Shown here: positions 11,461 through 63,507 of the stretch, in pieces
Layout: each line of letters starts with the position of its first letter
Position numbering within the stretch: the stretch's first letter is position 1
Assembly: GCF_964204645.1 (NCBI RefSeq)
Contig: NC_134025.1
Span: 31,154,001-31,218,000, forward strand
Origin: Tubulanus polymorphus
Taxonomy: Eukaryota > Nemertea > Palaeonemertea > Tubulaniformes > Tubulanidae
Length of the DNA stretch: 64,000 nucleotides
Direction: 5' to 3'
The notes under the pieces: generated by a model
Told to the model about the DNA's origin: nothing
What the model saw: the letters and a program-made list of their open reading frames with translations, nothing else
The model's database searches: none
Program-made: the position numbers and the translations under genes

Positions 11461-11466
11461 TTTATT
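11461..11466 (-). promoter_or_regulatory. candidate PDE3 polyadenylation signal AATAAA
   Basis: AATAAA on the minus strand, 227 bases beyond the PDE3 stop. Other AT-rich hexamer-like sequences follow, so the exact end is uncertain. Confidence 0.4.
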
Positions 11467-11692
11467 AACTACATAACTAATAACTAATATGAATGCTATT
11501 AATATAATAAACATTTCCTAGAAATAAATTACTAACAAATTATTTAAACCACTGTATATATAATACATGATATATGAACATGTAAATGTTTGTCATGGTA
11601 TCAGACATAATTCACCGGCTTCCACCAAACCTCCTCAATCTCTTCTTGTGTTAAAGACCCTGATTTTCCACAGTTTATTTTCAGTATTAGTT

Positions 11693-52532
<40,840 letters not shown>

Positions 52533-53000
52533 GTTTCCGCCTTGTGATAGTGTGAGCGTTTGTGTATGTGTATCGTAGTGAATTATGGGAATTGATGCGG
52601 CGTTCGCAGCCGACACGCGCGCCTTTAGAAAATCCACGCAGACGACACTGTTTCTGAAAGATTCAAAATTCGACCCTCCAGCTTTTGAATATCATTAATC
52701 TTTTACAAATAAACTCAAAAGTTCATTTTTGATTTAAAAATGGAAGCGTTTGATGTAATTAACGCGTACTATGATGTTGTTCACAGTCAGCTGTGGACGC
52801 GCGCGCATCGCCACCATAGCAGACGATCGAAACAGTTCTCGATACCGCCGCCAGGTGTCAGCGCGCTCGGCTTTTAAAATACGTCATTCGGAAACGCTGA
52901 TGACGTCAGAATGTGACACAAAAGGGCAAATGAAAATGAATTCACCTGCGCGATTCGTAGAAAGTGAACCAATCTCCGGATGAGGTGTTATTACTGCAAG
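52533..53000 (-). promoter_or_regulatory. probable PDE3 5' region with CRE palindrome
   Basis: GC-richer than its surroundings. A full CRE (TGACGTCA, 52901-52908) lies 369 bases upstream of the chosen PDE3 ATG, with a half-site ACGTCATT at 52881. A cAMP-responsive element before a cAMP-degrading enzyme fits feedback control. The transcription start is not known. Confidence 0.4.
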
Positions 53001-54500
53001 CAAACAGGAGACAATAGATTCTACCCAGAAACCGAATATCCTAACGAATCCTTGGAAAAATTCACAGTGGCGTATTAGTTAGGGGTGAACCAAAGGTAGA
53101 GCTTGGATCCTAAAATATTCCTGCAACTATATACCAGGGTGGTACGACTTACCTGGGAATCAAGAATTTCCTTTTCCTTAAAAAATTCGGGGAATTTTGT
53201 AAAAAAGCAAAAAATCAGGCGAGTCATGGATATCTGATTAGATTGCGCGTAAAAATAAAAAAGTTTTCGTCTACGTTTAACGCGGTACTCGACTGTGTTA
53301 ATCGATTGGATTCTTAGCAGATTAAATCAGCGAAAACAACGTACATGTCAGGAAATAAATAGTCAGGGAAAAAGCAAGTCAAAAAATAGCTGCAAAGCAG
53401 CGATAACGGGTTTTCTGGATGCATGTGATCGAAAGGAAAAATTAATTACCGGGTATTCGATGGAAAAAATAAAATGAGATGATTTGGATATTATCGGAGC
53501 AATCCTCTTTTTGGTTGAATGGTCTAACCCCAGTATAGTCCCTGTGATTTGGAAATTCTCGGAGCCCTCCTTTATTCACTTAATAAAAGTGGCCACTCTT
53601 GATATATACTTAAGAATTGTCTTCATATTTTGCTTGGTATTAGAGGCTGCGAGCTACTGTTTCAGCCCTGCAAACTTCAACGACTTTTGACTTGACAGAA
53701 AAAAAATAACCAACTCCGGAGACAAACAAAATTAAACACATATCTGATTATTCAATAAACATAATTATAATAATAATTTAACAATTATCATAAAGAAAAA
53801 GGCAAAGTATGAAAGAATAATAATTCACTTTCACAGTGGAAAAAAAACTAACTCTTTTTTTACAAGGGTTAGAATTATACGAACTTTCGTCACAACAACA
53901 AATAACTATAAAAATTTACAACAAATTGTTCGGGGATTTTCTGGTATCTTACAGTTTTAACATTGAATCCGTTTGAAATTCGGGCATCAATTTGATGATG
54001 ATTTGTGAGAAAACTGATTTCAGAAGGAACTCACTATCAGGTGCTGAAGTTCAGCTCAAAGTTGGTTAAAGTTAACCAGTGGATAGTTGACATTGTGACA
54101 ATTGAAATTGCATTATAACCACATATTACCTATCCACCAGAAACTCTAACCAACTTTTGATGAACTGCCGCACACCTGGACGTGAAGATTACAATCTGCT
54201 ATATACAAATCTACTTAGACTAAAAATGAAATTTCTTTATTGAGAAATAAAATTGAAAGACAATGTTTCAGACTCTTGTCTTTAGAGACCAACATCAGGT
54301 GCGTCTTCATTCTATTTATATATAGTGGGTTTTAATCTTCTAATCTATTCTCCACGTCCAGTGAACAAGGGCTATTCTACAACAAATCTCTCTGGAATTG
54401 TCTGGAATGGTTTTTCATCAATATTAAAAAGTAAAGAGTAGAACAAGAATATTGGAATTTGATCAAATGAAATGCATTTTGTTGGGAATGACAATTCTTC
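53000..54500. other. intergenic stretch, nothing recognised
   Basis: AT-rich sequence between the PDE3 5' end and the TULP4 3' side. Only short ORFs without exon borders or family features. Confidence 0.5.
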
Positions 54501-54504
54501 GCGT

Positions 54505-54755
54505 CAGACAGCAGATTGTCTGATTCATGAGGGATGGGGGTGCAGACAGCAGATTGTCTGAGGGGCCGCAAGGTACAGACAGCAGATTGTCTGACGGGCT
54601 GCAGGATACAGACAGCAGATTGTCTGTGGGGCTGCAGGGTACCGACAGCAGGCTGTCCGATGGGCTGCAGGGTACAGATAGCAGGCTGTCCGAGGGGCTG
54701 CAGGGTACAGACAGCAGGCTGTCCGAGGGGCCGCAGGGTACAGACAGCAGGTGGT
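54505..54755. repeat. 33-bp minisatellite with internal hairpin
   Basis: About eight copies of GGGGCTGCAGGGTACAGACA followed by GCAGATTGTCTGA or GCAGGCTGTCCGA. The hairpin arms (CAGACA/TGTCTG or GACAGC/GCTGTC) are kept. Frames stay open on both strands; no gene. Confidence 0.95.
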
Positions 54756-56759
54756 TTGTTGATTTTGCAGAGATATTTTTGTAAAATATAAAGTAACAAC
54801 ATCAGTGATAATTTTCACTACTTTGTACATAAACCTTAATTAATATTATCACAATCAGAATAAATATATACAATTTAAAAATAATACTGGATTAGTTTTT
54901 TAATGTATGGATTAATTGTTGTTCCAGCTCATTGAATCTCGGAGTAGAATATGAAATAATAATTGGACTCCAGTCGGGCACATAAACATAAACCTTTCAA
55001 ATAAACAAACATAAACCTTCTTAAAAAACATCTCAGTTTAAATATTAAATATAAATGCAAAGAAAACAGTTGAACACATAAATATTAAATAGAAAATGCA
55101 GTTCACAATTGTGGACCCGGTTTTACAGTTCACATTTGACTCCAGATTTGACTCATCGAAAATGAAATGATTAAACTTTTGAGTCAACTTTGAAGTCAAT
55201 TGTGGAACCAAAAGCTGTGGAACCGGATCTGTGGAACCGGATCTGTGGAACCGGATCTGTGGAACAGGTCCTGAATCAGACATAGAAAATCATCACAACA
55301 GAATTAACAATAAATTCAGGAGACCCAAACCAAGTTCCACACTCTTGTGTACCTCATCCTCACTCGTCAACAAAAAATGTCACGTTACGCGAGGCGACTG
55401 AGCCCTGGCAAGCGAGGATGAGTTAACCCTTTGGTTGTGGTCTACAACAAGTCAGTAACCGGACTGAAGTTCAGTCCTTACGATAATAATTCTATCAAAA
55501 TATTCAATACTACTTGAAGAAAATCTCAAAATCTGACAATATAAAGCACACTCATTCGCCACCTATTGGTCATCAGTAATAAAATTTGAAACATGATTTA
55601 TGGAATAAAGTTTTAAGGAATGATATTTGGAATGTGATTCAATAAACCTTTAACTGCTAAAAGATCTAACTCTCTAACCTTATAGGCTAAATATACGTGA
55701 TTTAAAACCTACTTCAAATAAATAACTAATTTGCAATGGAACAATTACAAAAACATTTCACAAATATTTGTTTCTTAATTGTAAGAAATATTCCTCCCAG
55801 GGCCAGGTTTACACTTGACAAAACAAGAGGTTAAGTTAAAACTGGTCAGTAAAACCTGGTCCAAGTTGCACATTCGTTGAATCTAACAAGTTGTTAGATT
55901 GGTTATAGAACCAAAATGAGCTGAGGCTGGTTGTTATATTGACTATAGAATTTGGGCTTAGACTGACCTAAACTCTTAGCCACAACTCTGTACAACTGAC
56001 CACTGGTCCTGGAATTTCTTACTAATTTAGCAATGTAATACATTATACACCTGCCGTACATATTGACGCACATGAGTTCCAACCCTGGCAAGCTAGGATG
56101 GTTAATGAAATCGTACACAGAATTAGCTGCCTGTAAAACATGAACAAATGAAGCAGTTTATTATTTATAGTCTTTACTTAAAAACTGTGACTATAGGAAT
56201 AGATCGATAAATTCAAATCAAATTAAATTCAGCCCTATTTGAAAATCAGCACAGAATTATTTGTGGAACATTTTTTCGCAACGCTGTAAACAGTTCACTA
56301 GTCCAGTCGGTGTATGGCTATAATCTATCTTCTGGTATCAAACCTCACCCGTGCGTCAGAGGTCACTACCCCTAACGTAGTAGTGTACTCTGCTAATGAA
56401 ACACACACGTCGATTCTTACACAATTTTGCAGACTTAAAACATTGGAATACAACAGAATTTTACAAATTAATACTTTTACAGATTTTACAGAGTTTAGAC
56501 ATTTATGATAACATCGACAATATCTGGTTAAACAAACAAAGCTTCCAGATATATTGTATCTACGTTCCTAGAGGAGTCTTACAAGACCATAAAGTACCTT
56601 ACAGGACCTTATGCAATCGTGAAAGACCGGCCTAGAGGACCCTATACAGGGCCCTGAAGGTTGTTAGATTATAGCAATAGTATTTAACATCTAGCTTATA
56701 AGCTATGATGGCATTTACTCAAGTCAACCCTGAACAAAAGTTGACTATTAGTGTAACCC

Positions 56760-56945
56760 ATGACTAGGATAGCCAGGGACTAGCAGGGTATCCACTGACT
56801 AGGATAGCCAGGGACTAGCAGGGTATCCACTGACTAGGATAGCCAGGGACTAGCAGGGTAGTCACTGACTAGGATAGCCAGGGACTAGCAGGGTATCCAC
56901 TGACTAGGATAGCCAGGGACTAGCAGGGTATCCACTGACTATAAG
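56760..56945. repeat. 35-bp minisatellite, about five copies
   Basis: Unit TGACTAGGATAGCCAGGGAC followed by TAGCAGGGTATCCAC. It lies in the presumed TULP4 3' flank or 3' UTR. Confidence 0.95.
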
Positions 56946-57178
56946 GATATCCACTGTTTAGAATATAAACCACCAAAAGCATGCAATCACACATACATCA
57001 TGTATCTATCAATATCATTCTATAATCTGACTAGTTAAAACAGGTTTGAACCCGGGACCTCCAGTCATTCATATATACATACATAGATGAATTAGGCTGG
57101 AGACAATGAGAAGGTGTCAGCGGTTTATGAGACAGTTAAATCCTCCTTCTTCTCCTCCTTCTCCTGTTCACAGTCAGT

Positions 57179-60100
57179 TTATTTCAGACGTTGCGTAACG
57201 TTAGCGAGGGCGACAGCGAATGCTTGTATAGCAGTGAATGGATACTGGAAATCTAGCGTGTAAGCATTACTGTCAATACGTCCAAACTGCATCACCTTTA
57301 ATACAATACAAACTCACCATTCAGACTGGTAAACTCAACTGTAATATTCTCAGTATTTTGAAGTTGATAAGTAAAACTTACAGTTCATGATATAACAGTT
57401 TTGAGTTTCTAACTAAACTTCATCATCACAGAAACCGAAATATCAAAATGATTTTAACCTTCATTTCTCTGATGATGAAGTTTAGTTGGAACATCAAAAC
57501 TGTTAGAATAAACATTTACATCATCATCAACTGTTAGTTTTGCTAATCAATAATAGAGTAGTTTCAAACAGAAAACTAATTCAAATATTGCGGTCACTTT
57601 ACTTTACTCTTTGTTGTTCTAGATTTAATACAACAATCGCTTGTTTTCCTAATGTAGAATCTAATTAAGATTGAAACACTTTTTTCAAAATTCTTTCAAA
57701 ATATTTCCAGATCATAAACGATAATCACAAATACCGGTATTAAAACCAGCGGAACATGATTAAAACGTACCTGTTTTCCTCTAAATTCAATCTGGAAATT
57801 TTTAGCAGATTCCTGAGTAACTCTTCCGCCGAAGTCTAACTGATAAACCTGACTATTTTCGTTCCATAGAGGAGCTTTATTGTGCATGACGAACTGTTTC
57901 ATACCAGCCATACCTCTATCAACACTTCTTCTATTCTTACGTATCTACAATTCAAATCAAAGTTATCAATTAAACAATTGTAATACAAGTGCTCAATCTG
58001 CAGCCTGTACCCTGAAACCCTCAGCCTGTACCCTGAAACCCTCAGCCTGTACCCTGCACCTCTACTCAGCCTGAACCATGTACCCCTACTCGGCATGAAC
58101 CCTGCACCCCTACTCAGACTGGATCCAAATTATACATTTTATCAACAAAAACTGATCTTTCAGACACTGATATGATTATATACCTGGATAGGATAGTTCT
58201 AGTCAGAAAGGATAGTTCCAGGCTGAAGGGAGGGTAGTTCCAGGCTGAAGGGAGGGTAGTTCCAGGCTGAAGGGAGGGTAGTTCCAGGCTGAATGGAGGG
58301 TAGTTCCAGGCTGAAGGGAGGGTAGTTCCAGGCTGAAGGGAGGGTAGTTCCAGGCTGAATGGAGGGCAGTTCCAGGCTGAATGGAGGGCAGTTCCAGGCT
58401 AAATGGAGGGTAGTTGCAGGATGAATGGAGGGTAGTTGCAGGATGAATGGAGGGTAGTTGCAGGATGAATCGAGGGCAGGTTCCAGGATGAATGGAGGGT
58501 AGTTGCAGGATGAATGGAGGGTAGTTGCGAGATGAATGGAGGGTAGTTGCAGGATGAATCGAGGGCAGGTTCCAGGATGAATGGAGGGTAGTTGCAGGAT
58601 GAATGGAGGGTAGTTCCAGGCTGAATGGAGGGTAGTTCCAGGCTGATAAGGGTAGTTGCAGGCTACAGATGAACTCACTAAACTAATCCAATACCTTTAA
58701 TCTAAGTTGAGCTTTCTGAAATGTTTCTAAGTCTTTATAATTGTGACTATAAGTCATTATTTCATCGCCGCTGCATAAATATTCCTCATCTGAAGATTCT
58801 ACGATGTTCTTTACGTTTTTCCACCGCCGATGGAAGAGCGGACTCTGTATTTTATGTTTACCGATGACGTCAGTTCGATTAAGACGTTTCCTCGCGAGTT
58901 TAGTCGGAGTAGCGGGTAATGAGGTACTCTGAGGTCGAGGGTGGATGATCGAACTGTTAAAACCCTCCGGTTCTCGCGAGTCTAACGACCCTCGTTTCAC
59001 GCACAGGTAGCTGTCGTTAGGCGTCGCGTGTTTCGGCGAATTTTCCGCTGATTTTTTGCCTTTTCTCAAATCTATAAAAATCTCTTCTAAACTTCGACTT
59101 TTCCCTTGAGTTTTTAAGCAGTTTTTCGGCGCGCCTCCAATCGAACTCTTCGGCCGCGATTTATACTTAACGACTTTTTCGACGGTTTTTTCTAATTGTT
59201 TCAGCGTTTCGAGATTCAATTCGTCGTCGTCGACGATATCGTTCTCCGTTTGCTCAATAGATGGCGTAGCAGTAGCGACAGCAGATGTAGAAGGTTGAAC
59301 GTCGGAGTTCTCGTGTTTAGTTAATAGTAACCGATGTCTTAACGAATATTCCGACGTACTCGAACGTTTTAAATCGACTATAGATGGCGTTGTTAGCGTA
59401 TTATCGGATTCGCACGTAAACGCGGCGTGGTTTTCCACAACGACCGGACCGCTAACGAATCCCGGACTTGGAATTCCGATGGGGCTTTGCGTTATTTCAG
59501 GAGCTATAGGTATAACGTTATCAGCTGAGAGAAAGTTCGGACGATTAGTTCCATTCGTAATCGGTGCAGTTTGACCTGAAAATAAACCTCAACATTCAAA
59601 CTCGCTCAATAGAATATAGATGGCGTACCATGTCAACTGGATAGCAGGTATCTGGAGTCATTATTGAGACACCTACCGATGGACATATTTCATATTGGAT
59701 TATATATGATTATTCCTCAGATGAAAATTTTAAAAAACAGTAACTTTGTTGAAACAAATTCTCTTAGTTTCAACTTTAACCGAGTAAGAGACAACTATAT
59801 TTCCATCAGTAAAACAGTTGCTCAAAAGGCGGCCGTTTAAATTAACCAGTGGATAAATGCCAGTGGAATTACACCGTCACCATTAACTCAAAACCATGGG
59901 CCCTCAAACGAATTTAGAGTTTATTTTTGAGTCTGTGCTCAAACCAACATGTTCCAGCACCCATAACTGGATCGAGGTGACTTACACATTTTGAGAGAGA
60001 ATGATAAGAAGAATGATGATAAATACCTTGATCTTCATCTTCATCTTCACTGAAACTATGAGGACTAAAGTTCATATCTCTAGGTTGGTGTTGCATGTCG

Positions 60101-62533
60101 TGACTGAGTTCAGTAATCGTTACAGTCATTTGTCGCGGTTGTAAATGTAATAAACTAGTTTTATAAACTACTTGTCCTAAATCTACCGGTAAATACGACG
60201 CTAGTCCGTGAATCTTAAACTTCGTTCCCCAAATATTCGACGTTACTTCAACCAGTTTATGATTCTACAAAATACAATACACAAAATGTGAATTAGTAGC
60301 TGAAATATTGCTGTAGATCTGTGGAACTGAACTGAGTCTAGAACTGGATCCAGAACTGTGGAGTTAGACTGTTAGAATTTTACTCTTAGAATTATGATTA
60401 GCTCATTTCAAATGCCTTCACCCTAGAATCAGATCTTAACCGACAACTCTAGAACTGGATCCTGAGTATCAGAGAGGAAGAGGGAACTACGAAGAGGAAA
60501 GGGGAGAGGGACCGGGAGAAGAGAGAGGGAGAGGACGGAATGAGGAGAGGGAGAATTAGAGGAGAGAGAGGGAGGGAGAGACAGAGAGAGAGGAAGATGA
60601 GAGAGGGAGAGATGGAAGGAAGAAGGAGCCAGGGAGAGGGAGAGGAGTGATAGAGGAAATGGGAGATAGAGAAAGAGGGAGCAGGAAAGGGAACAGGAAA
60701 GGGAGAGGACAGAATGAGAGAGGGAGAATAAGCGGAGAGGGAGGAGAGACGGAGAGGGGGAGAGAGAGGAAGATGGGAGGGAGAGATGGAGAGAGAGGGA
60801 GGGAGAGAAGAGAGAGGGAGGGAGAGAGAGATGGAGAGAGAGGGAGGGAGAGGAGGAAGGAGGTATATATATGTTACCTCTGGTAAGTTATCATCATACA
60901 GCAGTTCATCAACTGTTTTATAAGTTTTTTGTTCAATTCGTTCGTTACGACAGATTTTAAACCGACGTCTGCGCCTCATCCTCGGAGAACCACATCCGCC
61001 GTCTGCCGGTAATTCACAATCAGAGTCTGTTTCACAACTACTGGAACTACTCGCAAATATATCTACATCAACACCTGAAAAACATCCCGTCAAAATCTCC
61101 GTCAAAAATCATAAGTTAGATAAATTAAGGATCTATAAATCTAACTAAGTCTTGGCCTTGAAATTTGGAATAACTGTAATAATTGGACCGGTCATTTATC
61201 CAACTCGGAGGACACTAGGGGGCAGCACTAACCTGTTTTCTGGTTCGATTTGATTTTCGGATCGTATATGACGAATTCAGGACGTATTTTACTGGCTCGT
61301 TTACCCCGGAGTAACGGTATTAATCCTCCGAGATACTCCAGGTATAGAGTATAATATCCTCCGGAATTCTCTTCACCGTGACGTATCATTGTACAGTGTA
61401 ATCTCTCGTTGTTAATAGGTGGCAGGCTGACGAATTCCCTCAGTTTAAACGGGTTTGGTATATATCCCTAAAACATTGAGAAATAACCATCCTTTATTCA
61501 TTGCCAGTAAAAAACAGAATCCAGCAGCCAGTTCTACAGTTGTGAGTTGAGAATTGAATCATGAAAATAAACTGATTCTAACTCAGAGTTAACTATAACT
61601 CACAACTGTGGAACTGGCTTCAGTTCTACAGGGATGTAATGTGATGTAATTTATTTCATCATCAATTATAATTACAAATAAATTGTATAACAAATAAGTA
61701 GATTGATGATGAGGGACCTGAACAGAGCCTTAAAGGCTGTACAATCACTCGGATGTTCAGGCCCCCGTGAGAAAAAAGAAGAAGATTGATGGTAATGATA
61801 AAATGTGAGAGGATGTTTGAATATTGACATGAGTTGACTCTCACTCACAACAGTTGAAATGGGAATTACAAAGCCAGAAGTCAGTTATAAAGATGAGAAT
61901 CCAGTTCCACAGATAAGATTTGAATTTAGAGTTAATTCATCGCAAATGAACTTATTCTAACTGTATCAGAGTCTGAGAAATTGTTCAGTTTAAGTTAAAA
62001 TAGGTCTTTAAAACGATCTCCCGAGTATTGATTCTATAAAACCACAACACAATCACAAACTATTACAAAACTCATACTTGAAAATAATATATTACAGCAC
62101 GATCAATTTTGCTGAGTCTCGGAATATTGAAATTGAGATGTGATATAAATCACTCTGAACTGAAACATTAAACCTGAAGAGACTGAAGAGACTCAGCAAA
62201 ATCAGTTATACTGAAATATACCATTTTCAATGATGAGTTTTGCAGTTATTGTGATTCTGATGTGGTTTTATCCTCTCTCTACCAATAGTTTACAATGATA
62301 CTTACTTTAACAGTTGGAACGTATAAAGCAGATACTTGATCCATTAAAGCTTGTGGCAGTGGTGTCTTTTTAATACTAGCTTCATCAGGCATATAGCGAT
62401 TAATCAATTTTGAGCAGAGGAATTGAAGCATGACGATGTTTTTAGTGACCCATGCTGTGTGTATGTAACATCCTGTAGCTATAAACAGACGTTTGTCGTT
62501 GTGACCCCAGGTTAAAGCAGTCAGTGGTTTACC
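57179..62533 (-). CDS. TULP4: tubby-related protein 4 (TULP4), C-terminal seven exons, 5' partial
   Basis: TULP4 joins WD40 repeats, a SOCS-box-type region and a divided tubby domain. It is thought to act as an E3 ligase adaptor. Exons are 62533-62306, 61467-61233, 61074-60878, 60264-60027, 59575-58695, 57944-57771 and 57295-57179; all phases agree and the stop is TAA at 57181-57179. Diagnostic stretches are [40 protein letters not shown] and [64 protein letters not shown]; then [20 protein letters not shown] and [16 protein letters not shown], ending [14 protein letters not shown]. The linker between the tubby halves is far shorter than in human TULP4 (about 290 codons in the 59575-58695 exon). 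WD40-coding exons should lie beyond the window. An AATAAA overlaps the stop codon. The 57944-57771 exon contains ATG codons that are internal. Confidence 0.93.
57990..58125. repeat. CAGCCTGTACCCTGAAACCCT minisatellite
   Basis: About five 20-26 bp units in the TULP4 intron next to the exon starting at 57944. Confidence 0.85.
58196..58665. repeat. 22-bp GGAGGGTAGTTCCAGGCTGA minisatellite
   Basis: About twenty-one copies. A block of GTTGCAGGATGAATGGA variants in the middle is itself duplicated as a higher-order unit. It lies in a TULP4 intron next to the 58695 donor. Confidence 0.97.
60470..60865. repeat. GA-rich low-complexity tract in a TULP4 intron
   Basis: GGGAGAGAGAGGGAGGGAGA-type sequence over about 400 bases (pyrimidine in the transcript), ending 13 bases from the donor at 60878. 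Confidence 0.9.
61640..61780 (-). mobile_element. probable non-LTR element 3' fragment
   Basis: On the minus strand, GGGGGCCTGAACATCCGAGT is followed by AGCCTTTAAGGCTCTG and an AT-rich tail with ATTTATTT. GGGGGCCTGAACCCC at 24670 may be related. Family uncertain. Confidence 0.25.
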
Positions 62534-62589
62534 CTGAAAATAGAATAGATATCATTTCTACAAATCAGCAATAAAATCATATTTAATGA

Positions 62590-62770
62590 GATCCCTAGAC
62601 CCCACCGAGCAGGTTTGAAGTTTCTTGTACTCCTCAACCCACTGAGCACCACCACTCAGCAGGTTGGAGGTTTCTTGTACCCGTCAACGCATTGAGCCCA
62701 ACTCAGGGTATCATTAGCAGGTTCAAGGTATATTATTCCCTCAACCCACGGAGCTTCACTCATTATAAGC
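62590..62770. repeat. minisatellite, CTCAACCCACTGAGC unit
   Basis: About four degraded units of 55-60 bp (AGCAGGTTGGAGGTTTCTTGT, CCCGTCAACGCATTGAGC) in the TULP4 intron upstream of the exon starting at 62533. Confidence 0.75.
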
Positions 62771-63243
62771 ATCTGTGGCACAAAAGTAAACTGCGTCTAA
62801 CAATTTAAGATGATTTTTTGACTTAACACAGCAACTTGGCCACGGGTTGGAAGTCCCAATGTTACCTGACCTGATAGCTATTACATATCTCCCAGGAATA
62901 AATGAAACCTTTTCAAGACCCATTTCTGCTGTTGTGGATGAATTTAAGGTCCTCTCTTGAAACGGGTGGATTCACAATGTGCTAGCTGTTTGGAGATACA
63001 AGCAGGGATTACTGCAGCGTCACTGTGTTTGTCCACAATAATAAAACAACTCAATATCATATATCATATTATAATTTATTTATTCACAATGATATCTATA
63101 AAATACAAGTTTTATACAAATTGAATAAACTTTGAAAATCTTTAAAAATCTTAACAAATTAGAGCTTTGGTAATATATATATATATATACACAATCAATA
63201 TATCTATAGTTCATATCACTACAAGGTATTGTTACTGAGGAAT

Positions 63244-63443
63244 CCACCAGGTGGCGGTAGTGGTCATCCACTAGGTGGCGCTGTTCTCGTTGCTATGTTT
63301 AATTAGTTTAACGATCATGCTAACGACGTACGGAGCTGTAAGATTCATCCACTAGACGGCGCTGTTCTCGTTGCTATGTTTAATTAGTTTAACGATCATG
63401 CTAACGACGTACGGAGCTGTAAGATTCATCCACTAGATGGCGC
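63244..63443. promoter_or_regulatory. cluster of four CTCF-like motifs
   Basis: CCACCAGGTGGCGG (63244), CCACTAGGTGGCGC (63268), CCACTAGACGGCGC (63349) and CCACTAGATGGCGC (63430) fit the CTCF core CCASYAGRKGGCR. The last three sit one per 81-bp unit, and the last overlaps the final codons of the homeobox gene. ACACTAGGGGGCAGC at 61212 is another good match. Binding is inferred. Confidence 0.45.
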
Positions 63444-63507
63444 TGTTCTTGTTGCTATGTTTAATTAGTTTAACGATCCTGCTAACGACGTACGGAGCTG
63501 TAAGATT
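63265..63507. repeat. 81-bp tandem repeat of a coding 3' end, three copies
   Basis: Copies at 63265-63345, 63346-63426 and 63427-63507. The last, in the minus sense, is the end of the homeobox CDS; the other two follow its stop. The unit is 27 codons, so frame and stop recur in register. Confidence 0.95.

Noticed and set aside
57696-57911. Separate small gene starting MAGMKQF
   Set aside because: It is the inner part of a TULP4 exon; the frame extends upstream to the acceptor at 57945 and the ATG is internal.
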